A stretch of 64,000 nt of DNA from Runella rosea (GTDB lineage: Bacteria > Bacteroidota > Bacteroidia > Cytophagales > Spirosomataceae): positions 3,472,001 to 3,536,000 of the forward strand of contig NZ_CP030850.1 in the NCBI RefSeq assembly GCF_003325355.1. The letters run 5' to 3'. The notes beneath the pieces are model-generated. The model saw nothing but the letters and a program-made list of their open reading frames with translations, was not told the origin of the DNA and did no database searches. Made by a program: the position numbers and the translations under genes. The stretch's first letter is position 1, and every line of letters starts with the position of its first letter. Positions 46,591 to 55,028 of the stretch are shown here, piece by piece.

Positions 46591-48126
46591 ATGAAACATT
46601 CCTTTCTACGACTTCTTACGCTGCTGTTTTTCAGTACCTCCCTCCTCTTCGCTCAATCTTACAAACCACCCGTTTTTACCGACCCAGAGCGGTTGAAAAA
46701 GATTGAGGCGGTGCTGCCTACCATCGACAAAATTTACAAAGAATACGCCGAAAAAAACCATTTTCCAGGATTTACGTACGGCGTGGTGGTGGATGGCAAA
46801 CTCATCCATACGGGTAGCTTGGGTTATACCGACCTGAGCAAAAAAACGACGGCTAATGCGCAATCTCTCTTCAGGATTGCGTCAATGAGCAAGAGTTTTA
46901 CTACGATGGCTATTTTGCAACTGCGCGACGCTGGCAAGCTCAACCTCGACGACCGTGCCGACAAATACATTCCTGAAATGAAGAATACCAAACTGCTCAC
47001 CGCCGACGCGCCCGCCATCACCATTCGTCATTTGCTGACCCACGCGGCGGGTTTTCCCGAAGACAACCCTTGGGGCGACCGGCAGTTGGCGGATACAAAT
47101 GAAGAGTTGCTGAAACTAATGCAAAATCAGGTGGCTTTTTCTAATGCGCCAGGTGTGGCGTATGAGTACAGCAATTTAGGGATTACGTTGTTGGGATACA
47201 TCATTCAAAAAGTATCGGGCAAAACCTATCAGCAGTTCATCAACGAAAATATCCTACAACCCCTCGGCATGGCCCATACCAAATGGGAATACGCCGAAGT
47301 GCCGGCCGATAAACTGGCCCACGGCTACCGTTGGCGCAACGAACAATGGGTGGAAGAACCCCTGCTTCACGACGGAGCCTATGGGGCAATGGGCGGCCTC
47401 ATCACTTCTATCGAAGATTTTAGCAAATATACGGCCTTCCACTTGGCAGCTTGGCCCCCAAAAGACGATGCTGACAATGGCCCACTCAAACGCAGTTCCA
47501 TCCGCGAAATGCACCAACCTTGGAACATCAGCGGTTTTGCCCCAAATTACAAATACCCAAGCGGGCGCCCCTGCGCAACGGTATCGGCCTATTGCTACGG
47601 ACTCAACTGGATGCGCGACTGCGACGGCCGCGAATACGTGGGCCACAGCGGCGGCCTGCCAGGTTTTGGCAGCAATTGGAGAATTTTGCCTCAGTACGGC
47701 ATTGGGGTTGTTGCTTTTGCTAATCTTACGTATGCTTCAACCGTACCAATCAACCTACGGGTTTTGGACACACTCATCGTGAGTGCCAAGCTACAACCAC
47801 GGCAATTGCCCGCTTCTGACATCCTCAAAAAACGTCAAAAAGAACTGACACAGCTCCTTCCCAACTGGAAGAACGCTGAAACAAGCGGGCTATTTGCCGA
47901 AAATTTCTTTGCCGATTATTCATTAGAAGCATTGAAGAACGAATCAACAACATTGTTTGAAAAAGCGGGTAAAATCATCAGCGTAAAGGAAATTGTACCC
48001 GAAAATCAACTGCGAGGACGATACATTCTGGAAGGAGAAAAATCCAATTTGTGGGTTTCATTCACCCTCACACCCGAAAATCCACCGCTAATTCAGGAAT
48101 ATCATATTGGTGAGGTGAAGAAATAG
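46591..48126 (+). CDS. Serine hydrolase, class-C beta-lactamase/penicillin-binding-protein-like
   Basis: A 511-residue exported protein: signal peptide ending LFAQ (about 22), then a beta-lactamase fold. The active site is complete: Ser98-x-x-Lys101 in ASMSK, Tyr193-Ser-Asn195, and HSGG near the end of the domain in place of KTG. A C-terminal extension of about 110 residues forms a separate domain. Such proteins are mostly esterases or D-amino-acid peptidases rather than true beta-lactamases. It is a single gene with a TAnnTTTG element upstream. Confidence 0.87.
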   Translation: MKHSFLRLLTLLFFSTSLLFAQSYKPPVFTDPERLKKIEAVLPTIDKIYKEYAEKNHFPGFTYGVVVDGKLIHTGSLGYTDLSKKTTANAQSLFRIASMSKSFTTMAILQLRDAGKLNLDDRADKYIPEMKNTKLLTADAPAITIRHLLTHAAGFPEDNPWGDRQLADTNEELLKLMQNQVAFSNAPGVAYEYSNLGITLLGYIIQKVSGKTYQQFINENILQPLGMAHTKWEYAEVPADKLAHGYRWRNEQWVEEPLLHDGAYGAMGGLITSIEDFSKYTAFHLAAWPPKDDADNGPLKRSSIREMHQPWNISGFAPNYKYPSGRPCATVSAYCYGLNWMRDCDGREYVGHSGGLPGFGSNWRILPQYGIGVVAFANLTYASTVPINLRVLDTLIVSAKLQPRQLPASDILKKRQKELTQLLPNWKNAETSGLFAENFFADYSLEALKNESTTLFEKAGKIISVKEIVPENQLRGRYILEGEKSNLWVSFTLTPENPPLIQEYHIGEVKK

Positions 48127-48132
48127 AATCAT

Positions 48133-48192
48133 GCAGAGATATAAAGGAGCAAAGTCGCAGATAAATAGCACTTTGTTCCTTTGAGCCTCTGC
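48133..48192. repeat. REP-like imperfect hairpin
   Basis: GCAGAG (48133-48138) pairs with CTCTGC (48187-48192), and AAGGAGCAAAGT (48144-48155) pairs with ACTTTGTTCCTT (48170-48181, one mismatch). The right arm, CCTTTGAGCCTCTGCGTGAAT, resembles a stretch at about 5392-5412 before xylulokinase (17 of 21 bases). No T-tract follows. Confidence 0.55.
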
Positions 48193-48256
48193 GTGAATAG
48201 AACAACATTAGATAAACCCTCTCCCCTCCTTTTGCATAAAAAAACGCACTAAACCT

Positions 48257-49603
48257 ATGCAAACCTCGCGCAGAGATTTCATCCGTTCGGCCTCCGCATT
48301 GGCGGGTACTGGCCTTTTTTCATTTGCACCTTTGGAGATTTTAGCCAGGCAACGCAAACGGGTCTCAGCCAATGAAAAAGTACAACTTGGAGTCATAGGC
48401 TGCAAAGGAATGGGCTGGTCAGATTTGCGCTCACACCTTCAACTCAGCGACGTGGAATGCGTAGCCCTCTGCGACGTAGACCAAAGTGTATTGGACCAAC
48501 GCGCCGCTGATGTAGAAAAGGCACAGGGCAAACGCCCTCAATTGTACAAGGATTACCGTAAAATGCTTGAAAATAAAGACATTGACGCGGTCATTATCGG
48601 TACACCCGACCATTGGCATTGCCTAGCCATGACCGATTCATTGGCGGCGGGCAAGCACGTTTATTGCGAAAAACCATTGGCTAATTCCATCGAAGAATGT
48701 AACATTATGTTAGCGGCGGCCAAACGGGCCAACAAAATCGTCCAAATCGGGCAGTGGCAACGCAGTGGCTCCCACTACGAAAAAGCCATCGAATACGTAC
48801 GCTCGGGCAAACTTGGCAACATCCGGTTGGTGAAAGTATGGGCGTATCAGGGTTGGATGGAGCCCGTTTCCGTCAAACCCGACGGCCCCGTTCCTGCGGG
48901 CGTAGACTACGATATGTGGCTCGGTCCTGCCAAAAAACGTCCCTTTAACCCCAACCGTTTTCACTTTAATTTCCGTTGGTTTTGGGACTATGCTGGCGGT
49001 TTAATGACTGACTGGGGCGTGCATGAAATCGACATTGCCCTCTACGCCATGAACGCCAAAGCCCCTAAATCAGTGATGGCTTCGGGCGGAAAACTAGCCT
49101 ATCCAGACGACGCATCCGAAACCCCTGACACCCTGCAAACGGTGTATGAATACGAAGGTTTTAATATGTTATGGGAACACGCCACGGGTATCGACGGCGG
49201 CAATTATGGTCTTACCGAAGGGATTGCGTTTATCGGCAATAACGGTACGCTCGTACTTCATCGTGGTGGCTGGTCGTTGCATCCTGAAACCCAAACCAAA
49301 AACGGCATTAAAGTCTACAAAATTGAAGATATTCCTGATCAGGCCCGCAATGGTGAATACCTCAATGACCACACCAAAAATTTCGTACAGGCCATTAAAG
49401 ACAACAATCCAAAAATCCTGAAATGTGGCATCGAAACGGGCAGTGTTGCGGCTATCAACGCCCACATGGGCAATATTGCCTACAAAACAGGCCGTAAAGT
49501 ATACTGGGATGCGGCAGCGGGTTCTTTTAAAAACGACGCCGAAGCTAATGCCCTCATTAAAGCCCATTACAATAACGGCTGGCAACTCCCGAAAATAAGC
49601 TAA
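48257..49603 (+). CDS. Gfo/Idh/MocA family oxidoreductase, Tat-exported
   Basis: A 448-residue NAD(P)-dependent oxidoreductase. The N-terminus TSRRDFIRSA is a twin-arginine motif followed by a hydrophobic core, so it is folded with its cofactor and exported. The Rossmann region has VGIxGxKG-like VIGCKGMG and the conserved EKP in YCEKPLANS. The DWGVHEID stretch is typical of the C-terminal domain. Members act on sugars, inositols or glycosides; no CAZyme is adjacent to hint at the substrate. Confidence 0.88.
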   Translation: MQTSRRDFIRSASALAGTGLFSFAPLEILARQRKRVSANEKVQLGVIGCKGMGWSDLRSHLQLSDVECVALCDVDQSVLDQRAADVEKAQGKRPQLYKDYRKMLENKDIDAVIIGTPDHWHCLAMTDSLAAGKHVYCEKPLANSIEECNIMLAAAKRANKIVQIGQWQRSGSHYEKAIEYVRSGKLGNIRLVKVWAYQGWMEPVSVKPDGPVPAGVDYDMWLGPAKKRPFNPNRFHFNFRWFWDYAGGLMTDWGVHEIDIALYAMNAKAPKSVMASGGKLAYPDDASETPDTLQTVYEYEGFNMLWEHATGIDGGNYGLTEGIAFIGNNGTLVLHRGGWSLHPETQTKNGIKVYKIEDIPDQARNGEYLNDHTKNFVQAIKDNNPKILKCGIETGSVAAINAHMGNIAYKTGRKVYWDAAAGSFKNDAEANALIKAHYNNGWQLPKIS

Positions 49604-49605
49604 TC

Positions 49606-49652
49606 AACGTCGGCGAGGGAACGTCGGCGACGCTTTGAACCTCGCCGACGTT
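49606..49652. repeat. 13-base perfect inverted repeat with a third direct copy
   Basis: AACGTCGGCGAGG (49606-49618) pairs with CCTCGCCGACGTT (49640-49652). A near-copy AACGTCGGCGACG (49620-49632) lies in the loop. There is no T-tract, so it is not a typical terminator. It lies between the oxidoreductase stop and purM. Confidence 0.75.
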
Positions 49653-49655
49653 AGA

Positions 49656-49692
49656 ATATGAGGTGCAAATTTGATAACTTTGCGCCTCATAT
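49656..49692 (+). promoter_or_regulatory. Hairpin in the purM leader overlapping a putative -7 element
   Basis: ATATGAGGTGCAAA (49656-49669) pairs with TTTGCGCCTCATAT (49679-49692) with one G-T pair and a 9-base loop. TAACTTTG (49675-49682), a TAnnTTTG match, lies across the loop and the right arm. The hairpin ends 13 bases before the purM ATG. Confidence 0.5.
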
Positions 49693-49705
49693 TGTGTTTA
49701 ACTCC

Positions 49706-50872
49706 ATGACTGAACGTTACCTCCAACGCGGCGTATCGGCTTCTAAAGAAGATGTACACCGCGCCATTGCCAACCTCGACAAAGGGCTTTTCCCGAAGGC
49801 ATTCTGCAAAATTGTGCCTGACACCCTCGCCGGTGACCCTGATTATTGTACCATCATGCACGCCGACGGTGCCGGTACTAAAACCTCATTAGCGTATTTG
49901 TACTGGAAAGAAACGGGCGACTTGTCGGTGTGGCGCGGCATTGCACAAGATTCTATTGTGATGAATACCGACGACCTCATTTGCGTGGGAGCTACTGGCC
50001 CGATGCTGATTTCGTCGAGTATTGACCGCAACAAAAATAAAATCCCAGGCGACGTGATTGCCGAAATCATCAACGGTACCGAAGAAGTACTGGAGATGCT
50101 CCGCAGCCACGGCGTAGAGATTTACAGCACTGGTGGCGAAACCGCCGACGTAGGTGATTTGGTACGGACGATTACGGTCAACAGCACCGTGATTGCCCGC
50201 ATGAAACGCGCAGATGTGATTTCCAATGACACCATACAGGCAGGAGATGTGATTGTAGGCTTGGCTTCTTTTGGGCAGGCTTCTTACGAAACTACCTACA
50301 ACGGCGGCATGGGCAGCAACGGACTTACTTCCGCCCGCCACGATGTACTCGACAGTTATCTTGCCCCCAAATACCCCGAAACCTTCGATCCAGAAGTACA
50401 CAGCTCGTTGGTTTACAGCGGCTCAAAACGCCTGACGGATGCCGTTTCTGGCACACCCGTCAACGTAGGGCAACTGATTCTTTCTCCGACCCGCACCTAC
50501 GCTCCTTTTGCCAAAACGCTGCTAGACGAACTCCGCCCGCAGATTCACGGCATGGTGCATTGCAGCGGCGGCGCTCAAACCAAAGTCCTGCATTTTATTG
50601 ATAATCTGCACGTTATCAAAGATAATCTATTCCCCATTCCCCCGCTCTTCAAACTGATTCAGGCCGAAAGCGGAACGAGTTGGCAGGAAATGTACAAAGT
50701 CTTCAACATGGGCCACCGCTTAGAAGTATATCTTTCGGAAGCACACGCGCAACGCGTGATTGAAATCGCTCAATCGTTCGGAATTGAAGCCCAAATCATT
50801 GGCCACGTAGAAGCCCATGAAGGCAAAAAAGTAACGATTAAGAGTGAATTTGGCGAGTTTGTGTATGAATAG
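49706..50872 (+). CDS. purM: Phosphoribosylformylglycinamidine cyclo-ligase (AIR synthetase)
   Basis: Makes 5-aminoimidazole ribonucleotide from FGAM with ATP, the fifth step of purine synthesis. The 388 residues from ATG 49706 contain the PurM/PurL-superfamily fold: HADGAGTKTS, then MNTDDLICVGA, STGGETADVGD and the C-terminal VHCSGGAQTKV. It is somewhat longer than E. coli PurM (about 345 residues), as in other Bacteroidota. The frame opens at 49658, but that start lies inside the leader hairpin and is unlikely. The next gene is convergent. Confidence 0.92.
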   Translation: MTERYLQRGVSASKEDVHRAIANLDKGLFPKAFCKIVPDTLAGDPDYCTIMHADGAGTKTSLAYLYWKETGDLSVWRGIAQDSIVMNTDDLICVGATGPMLISSSIDRNKNKIPGDVIAEIINGTEEVLEMLRSHGVEIYSTGGETADVGDLVRTITVNSTVIARMKRADVISNDTIQAGDVIVGLASFGQASYETTYNGGMGSNGLTSARHDVLDSYLAPKYPETFDPEVHSSLVYSGSKRLTDAVSGTPVNVGQLILSPTRTYAPFAKTLLDELRPQIHGMVHCSGGAQTKVLHFIDNLHVIKDNLFPIPPLFKLIQAESGTSWQEMYKVFNMGHRLEVYLSEAHAQRVIEIAQSFGIEAQIIGHVEAHEGKKVTIKSEFGEFVYE

Positions 50873-50882
50873 TTTGTTTTCT

Positions 50883-51302
50883 TTAACTGAAGGCAATTTT
50901 CAATCCTGCTCCAATAAAAACCAGCCCAAATCCGCCTAAGATGACGGTCAAGCCCCATAGTTCCCAAAACCCCGCGATTTTAGCATTCGTGGGGTTTTGA
51001 GTTTCGTACCGAACCTTCACACGCTCCCCTTCTTGATAGCTGCCCTTGCGGCGGGTAGTGCCTACGCCGTTGCGAAATTCTATTTTTTGGCCTTCCGCTG
51101 TCTCAAAAGCAATAACGGGATAAAACGTAGTCTCGCCGCGCGTTGACCTCATATAATCCCACCGAACCACGGTCCCGATTGCCGAGATAGATTTGTTCAT
51201 AAAAGCCTTATCACTTTTGTAGAAATTCCAGCTCACGGCTGCCATAATCAGCCCAATCAACGCAAATACTCCTCCCCCAATCAAAGAAGATGATTTTTTC
51301 AT
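50883..51302 (-). CDS. DUF3592 family membrane protein
   Basis: 139 residues: an N-terminal helix (about 6-25), a beta-rich extracytoplasmic domain (TVVRWDYMRSTRG, then YPVIAFETAEGQKIEF, and VRYETQNPTNAKI) and a C-terminal helix. This is the DUF3592 pattern, of unknown function. It follows the next small secreted-protein gene on the same strand, 15 bases after its stop, so the two are probably one operon. Confidence 0.8.
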   Translation of the reverse strand: MKKSSSLIGGGVFALIGLIMAAVSWNFYKSDKAFMNKSISAIGTVVRWDYMRSTRGETTFYPVIAFETAEGQKIEFRNGVGTTRRKGSYQEGERVKVRYETQNPTNAKIAGFWELWGLTVILGGFGLVFIGAGLKIAFS

Positions 51303-51317
51303 AATAAGTATGCCATG

Positions 51318-51638
51318 CTAAGGCTTTTTAGGAAACTTTCTATCTCCTCTACCTAAAGGATTAGGCATCCGATAAACACTTCCGCTGTCTTGTAGCATTT
51401 TGATATCGGCGTTCGGCATGTTTTCGGGAGATTGCGCCAATAGAATTGGCATGTTGTCGATGTTGGCATAAGCCATGCTCGAATCTTGCGAAAAACGATA
51501 CGAGACGGGAGGATAAAGCGGCGGATAAATCTGTTTGATTTTCAACGGCTTTGAAGGTGAAGGAATTCTCAACTCCAGTTTTTGCGCCCACGCTGCCGAA
51601 AACCCCAACACTAAAATAAAAGTAAGAATTATTTTCAT
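51318..51638 (-). CDS. Small secreted protein, unknown
   Basis: 106 residues from ATG 51638. A signal peptide ends near SAAWAQ (about 19). A Pro/Lys-rich mature part ends MPNPLGRGDRKFPKKP. The upstream open frame to 51731 is not needed. A minus-strand TAnnTTTG element, TATATTTG at 51661-51668, lies 23 bases upstream. No family is recognised. Confidence 0.65.
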   Translation of the reverse strand: MKIILTFILVLGFSAAWAQKLELRIPSPSKPLKIKQIYPPLYPPVSYRFSQDSSMAYANIDNMPILLAQSPENMPNADIKMLQDSGSVYRMPNPLGRGDRKFPKKP

Positions 51639-51660
51639 AGCATTTAGGATAAGTTTTAAG

Positions 51661-51668
51661 CAAATATA
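51661..51668 (-). promoter_or_regulatory. Putative -7 element of the small secreted-protein/DUF3592 operon
   Basis: Minus-strand TATATTTG matches TAnnTTTG, 23 bases before the ATG. Confidence 0.4.
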
Positions 51669-51832
51669 TAACGATTTGTTTAATCGCAAAATCTTTAAGC
51701 AAAAGGCTTGAAAACAATCAACTTTCGACAAAATTCAGTGTACAAAGCCGTCTTAAAATGAGTATTTTTACGCTATGTTTCTTAACAAAAAATATGCTTC
51801 TTTGTGACTTTAAAACTTAACCTCTAACAGTC

Positions 51833-52414
51833 ATGCCTCTCGCTACCGCCCTTTCAAAAATCGCCCCCCTCTCTCAAGGGTGCCAAGAAGCCCTACGCAC
51901 TGTATCGAAATCTTTGGCTATGAAAGCTGGTAGAAATTTACTAACACTTGGCCAAATCAGTGATAAACTGTATTATATCGAAGCAGGGCTTGTCCGTGCA
52001 TTTTACGATACAGATACAGGCCGTGAAGTTAGCAACTGGTTTGACCAGGAAGATGGATGGGTCTGTTCGGTGCAAAGTTTTCTCACACAAACCCTCGCCA
52101 ACGAATACATCCAATTGTTGGAAGACAGTCAACTAATCGCCGTTAATTATCAAGATTTGCTGCGACTATTGAATCAATACCCTGAACTCAATTTTCATTT
52201 TCGATTGCTGTCAGAGTACCATCTTGTTGTTTATGATAAACGCCTTCAATTGTTACGGGAGCAAGATGCCCTAAAACGCTATCAAGGTTTTTTGGAGCTT
52301 TACCCCCGATTGGCTTGCCGTCTTCAGGTGAAGCACGTTGCCCAATTTCTCAATCTTGCCCCTGCTACCCTTAGCCGCATTCGGAAAAAATTTCAAGAGG
52401 GTACTTCTAAATAA
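51833..52414 (+). CDS. Crp/Fnr-family transcriptional regulator
   Basis: 193 residues: a cyclic-nucleotide-binding-like beta barrel (about 15-125) with GQISDKLYYIEAGLVRAFY and DGWVCSVQSFL, a dimer helix, and a short C-terminal HTH (VKHVAQFLNLAPATLSRIRKK). There are no Fnr-type iron-sulfur cysteines, and the glutamate/arginine of the cAMP pocket is not evident. The ligand is therefore unknown. It stands alone before the accessory lipoprotein region; whether it controls it is not shown. Confidence 0.85.
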   Translation: MPLATALSKIAPLSQGCQEALRTVSKSLAMKAGRNLLTLGQISDKLYYIEAGLVRAFYDTDTGREVSNWFDQEDGWVCSVQSFLTQTLANEYIQLLEDSQLIAVNYQDLLRLLNQYPELNFHFRLLSEYHLVVYDKRLQLLREQDALKRYQGFLELYPRLACRLQVKHVAQFLNLAPATLSRIRKKFQEGTSK

Positions 52415-52626
52415 TTTATGTCAATTTATTTTTTGATTTAGGTCAATTCTGCAATCATTTTTCCTTCTGACATTTACACACGAAAAAGCCCCATGGAGTA
52501 CTTCCGCGTACTCAGCAGTTATCGAAGTTGTCAAATCGATGGTATCTATTTTCCTAAAAAACCTCTAAGCAAACACTCTAATTTTCTTTTGGTCTATAGA
52601 TTAAAAAATAAACCTAAAATTTAAAA

Positions 52627-53988
52627 ATGATGAAAAAAAATCCACTTCGCTATCTTTCACACTTATTGTTGATTACCTTGCTTACAGGGATTTCGTGTAA
52701 TCGAGAATCATTGATTAATCCTCCCGAGCCAGTTACTGAAAGCGTATCTTCCGATGAAATCTCCATCGATAGGGCAAAGGTTTTGTATGAAAACTCACGG
52801 CGGATTGACAAAACCTCCGTCAATGCCCGAAAGAAAAATCGGGAGGAAGCCCCAGATTGGGAGAGAGCAAAAAAACTTAAATTTAAGGGTGGCCGAAAAG
52901 CATTGGTCGTGCCTGTTTTTGAAATGTCCGAGTCAGCCACTTTGACTACAATGGACTCTATATCTGACAAAAGCAAGCTGACTCTTGCAGAATTAGTAAC
53001 TCCTGTGCAGTTGGTTCTTTATAAAGACGACGATGGGAAAGAAGTAATTGAACGTATGTACAGCAAAGCTGATCCAGCCTATCAAAAACGAAAAAAGAAT
53101 AAATCAGAAGACCGTGACTATACAGGTATGCACTGGTTTGAGGACAATGACGGAAACTTTAAGAGGGGATTTGTGTACGAAGACGGGAAGCTAATCAAAA
53201 CGTTACTGCCAAAGGCAAACGGTGCTACATCCAACCTACGGACAACCTGCCAAACCACAACCTACAACGTTACCATTACGCATTATTCGGTGACTTGCAT
53301 GACAGGCTATGGCTGCGGAGACCCTATTTATATGTATTCCGAATCTTATAGCTTTAGTGTAAGCTCCGGAGACTGCCAAAGCAAACACGACACTGATTAC
53401 TCTCCCTATGACAATGGTGGAGGCACTTCGGACAATAGTACAACTACTAATGAAGAGCAGCCCACTGAAGGCTGGACGGTCCCGGAAGATAAGATAACCC
53501 AGTTTATACAGTGGCTTGGGCGCTTAAATGATAAAGAAACCGCTTGGGTAAAAGCAAATCCCACAAAAGCACCAGCCGCATGGTGGAACCAAACCTCAGC
53601 GGTGAATTTTTCCAAAGCCAAGTATATGTGTGAAAAAGACGGGCAAACGTATCTGGATATAGATGGAACTAACCAAAATGCGTTCAAACATGCCTACTGG
53701 AATGCATTAAATACCTTATCATTTGGGTCATCAGAGGCAAAAATTATAGGGGACAATCACGAAAGCCAAGATATGAACAGCTTAGATGCGAAAATGGACT
53801 TATGGAACAATGACCTTGGACGAAAAGTAGCCGAAACCTGCGGATGTAGTGGTTCAGCATTACGTCAGAAAGTTTTGGAGGCAATAGGCAATGGACAAGG
53901 GAGGCGTATTCTGAAAGCTGTCGGTACACCACCCTCTGACCACCTAATTGTAACAAGTTCAGCCCCTAATTTATGTTATGAAAACTAG
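52627..53988 (+). CDS. Secreted lipoprotein with C-terminal DUF6973-like domain; candidate toxin
   Basis: A 453-residue exported lipoprotein (lipobox-like TGISC, Cys24). A charged N-terminal part (about 50-200) contains TGMHWFEDNDGNFKRGFVYE. A cysteine-containing section follows (about 205-260, TTCQTTTYNVTITHYSV, then CMTGYGCGD). The C-terminal domain has His355 (NAFKHAYWNA), His378-Glu379 (GDNHES) and Asp391 with Asn394-Asn395 (KMDLWNNDLGR), recalling DUF6973, which occurs in polymorphic-toxin-like proteins; this is from memory and unverified. It overlaps by 11 bases the first of three small lipoprotein genes. A toxin role is inferred only from context. Confidence 0.6.
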   Translation: MMKKNPLRYLSHLLLITLLTGISCNRESLINPPEPVTESVSSDEISIDRAKVLYENSRRIDKTSVNARKKNREEAPDWERAKKLKFKGGRKALVVPVFEMSESATLTTMDSISDKSKLTLAELVTPVQLVLYKDDDGKEVIERMYSKADPAYQKRKKNKSEDRDYTGMHWFEDNDGNFKRGFVYEDGKLIKTLLPKANGATSNLRTTCQTTTYNVTITHYSVTCMTGYGCGDPIYMYSESYSFSVSSGDCQSKHDTDYSPYDNGGGTSDNSTTTNEEQPTEGWTVPEDKITQFIQWLGRLNDKETAWVKANPTKAPAAWWNQTSAVNFSKAKYMCEKDGQTYLDIDGTNQNAFKHAYWNALNTLSFGSSEAKIIGDNHESQDMNSLDAKMDLWNNDLGRKVAETCGCSGSALRQKVLEAIGNGQGRRILKAVGTPPSDHLIVTSSAPNLCYEN

Positions 53989-54403
53989 AAAAACATTGAT
54001 TGGCATTTTGTTAGTACTGATGGGATGCGAGCGGAAAGATATAATTGAGACGTATGTTTTCAGCGATATGACTAAAACCCAGTATTTCTTTTACAAAATT
54101 AAGCGGGAAGATAGTATTGTGGATATAAACGTAAAAGGATACATGGATGGGAGCTTGGGGTTTGGCAAAACTATTTGTGGTGATACGACAGAATTCAAAG
54201 CAAGTCAGCTCCCCATCAGCGTAGCTCCGCCATTCGATAGCCTTTATAAAAACACTCTTTCCATTTATTCTGATTCAATCAATATTAAAAGAGGGGAAGA
54301 AGGCACTCAGGCAGGTCTTTTTATTACTTTAGGATTCATCCCCGGCACAGCAAAGAAAGGCAAAATAGAGGTCGTTTTTCGGGAGCATGGTTATGGATTT
54401 TAA
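53978..54403 (+). CDS. Small tandem lipoprotein, copy 1; candidate immunity protein
   Basis: A 141-residue lipoprotein: signal peptide with VLMGC, Cys at residue 17. A conserved N-terminal block (KDIIETYVFSDMTKTQ onward) runs to DGSLG. A variable centre follows, then a conserved end (GTQAGLF, then IPGTAKKGKIEVVFREHGYGF). Its start overlaps the stop of the candidate toxin gene by 11 bases, implying coupled expression. The centre (bases 54161-54297) differs from copies 2 and 3, while both ends are nearly identical. No homologue is recognised. Confidence 0.75.
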   Translation: MKTRKTLIGILLVLMGCERKDIIETYVFSDMTKTQYFFYKIKREDSIVDINVKGYMDGSLGFGKTICGDTTEFKASQLPISVAPPFDSLYKNTLSIYSDSINIKRGEEGTQAGLFITLGFIPGTAKKGKIEVVFREHGYGF

Positions 54404-54415
54404 TACTTTTCACAA

Positions 54416-54454
54416 ATGCCCCACAGGTCAATTATTGAGTGATTTGTGGGGCAT
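54416..54454 (+). repeat. Spacer hairpin 1 between lipoprotein copies
   Basis: ATGCCCCACA (54416-54425) pairs with TGTGGGGCAT (54445-54454). The same stem recurs at 54973-55011; a left half alone remains at 55467-55476. No T-tract follows it. Confidence 0.85.
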
Positions 54455-54471
54455 TAAGTACCTAACAGGCA

Positions 54472-54960
54472 ATGATAATTAAAAGAATTTTTTTCGGCAT
54501 TTTGTTAGTACTGATGGGATGCGAGCGAAAAGACATCATAGAGACATATGTTTTCAGCGATATGACTAAAACCCAGTATTTCTTTTACAAAATTAAGCGG
54601 GAAGATAGTATTGTGGATATAAACGTAAAAGGATACATGGATGGAAGCTTGGGTGTTAGTCAAGGTTATTGTTCTGATACTACTGAGTTTAAGATAAGTG
54701 AAAGAACCATAATGGTAAATCTTTCTGACAACCTTAATAAAGAATTTTTCTCAACTTACAATAAATCATTGAGAGCTAAAGAAAAAGTTCAATTGAACCT
54801 TAATAAAGAATTTGTTAGTGTATACAAGGATTCTCTGAGGATTAAGGATGGTAGCGAAGGTACTCAAGCAGGTCTTTTTCATTTTTTACATTTCATTCCC
54901 GGTACAGCAAAGAAAGGCAAAATAGAGGTCGTGTTTCGCGAGCATGGTTATGGGTTTTAA
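54472..54960 (+). CDS. Small tandem lipoprotein, copy 2 (internally duplicated)
   Basis: A 162-residue paralogue of copy 1, with the same lipobox-containing N-terminus (MIIKRIFFGILLVLMGC) and C-terminal block. The variable centre (about 54655-54852) is 21 residues longer. This comes mostly from a 22-codon internal repeat: LNKEFFSTYNKSLRAKE, then LNKEFVSVYKDSLRIKD. An 18-base stretch is identical in both (54730-54747 and 54796-54813). It lies 68 bases behind copy 1, the same spacing as between copies 2 and 3. Confidence 0.75.
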   Translation: MIIKRIFFGILLVLMGCERKDIIETYVFSDMTKTQYFFYKIKREDSIVDINVKGYMDGSLGVSQGYCSDTTEFKISERTIMVNLSDNLNKEFFSTYNKSLRAKEKVQLNLNKEFVSVYKDSLRIKDGSEGTQAGLFHFLHFIPGTAKKGKIEVVFREHGYGF

Positions 54961-54972
54961 AACGTTTTATAA

Positions 54973-55011
54973 ATGCCCCACAGGTTACTTATTGAGTAGC
55001 TTGTGGGGCAT
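54973..55011 (+). repeat. Spacer hairpin 2 between lipoprotein copies
   Basis: ATGCCCCACA (54973-54982) with TGTGGGGCAT (55002-55011). The sequence between and after the stems also resembles spacer 1. Confidence 0.85.
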
Positions 55012-55028
55012 TAAGTACCTCACAGGCA

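Noticed and set aside
49606-49652. Terminator after the Gfo/Idh/MocA gene
   Set aside because: The inverted repeat is perfect, but no T-tract follows on either strand and the loop holds a third copy of the arm, so it looks more like a repeat element.
49653-49705. Purine riboswitch before purM
   Set aside because: Only one simple hairpin is seen; the three-way junction and conserved loops of the purine aptamer are missing.
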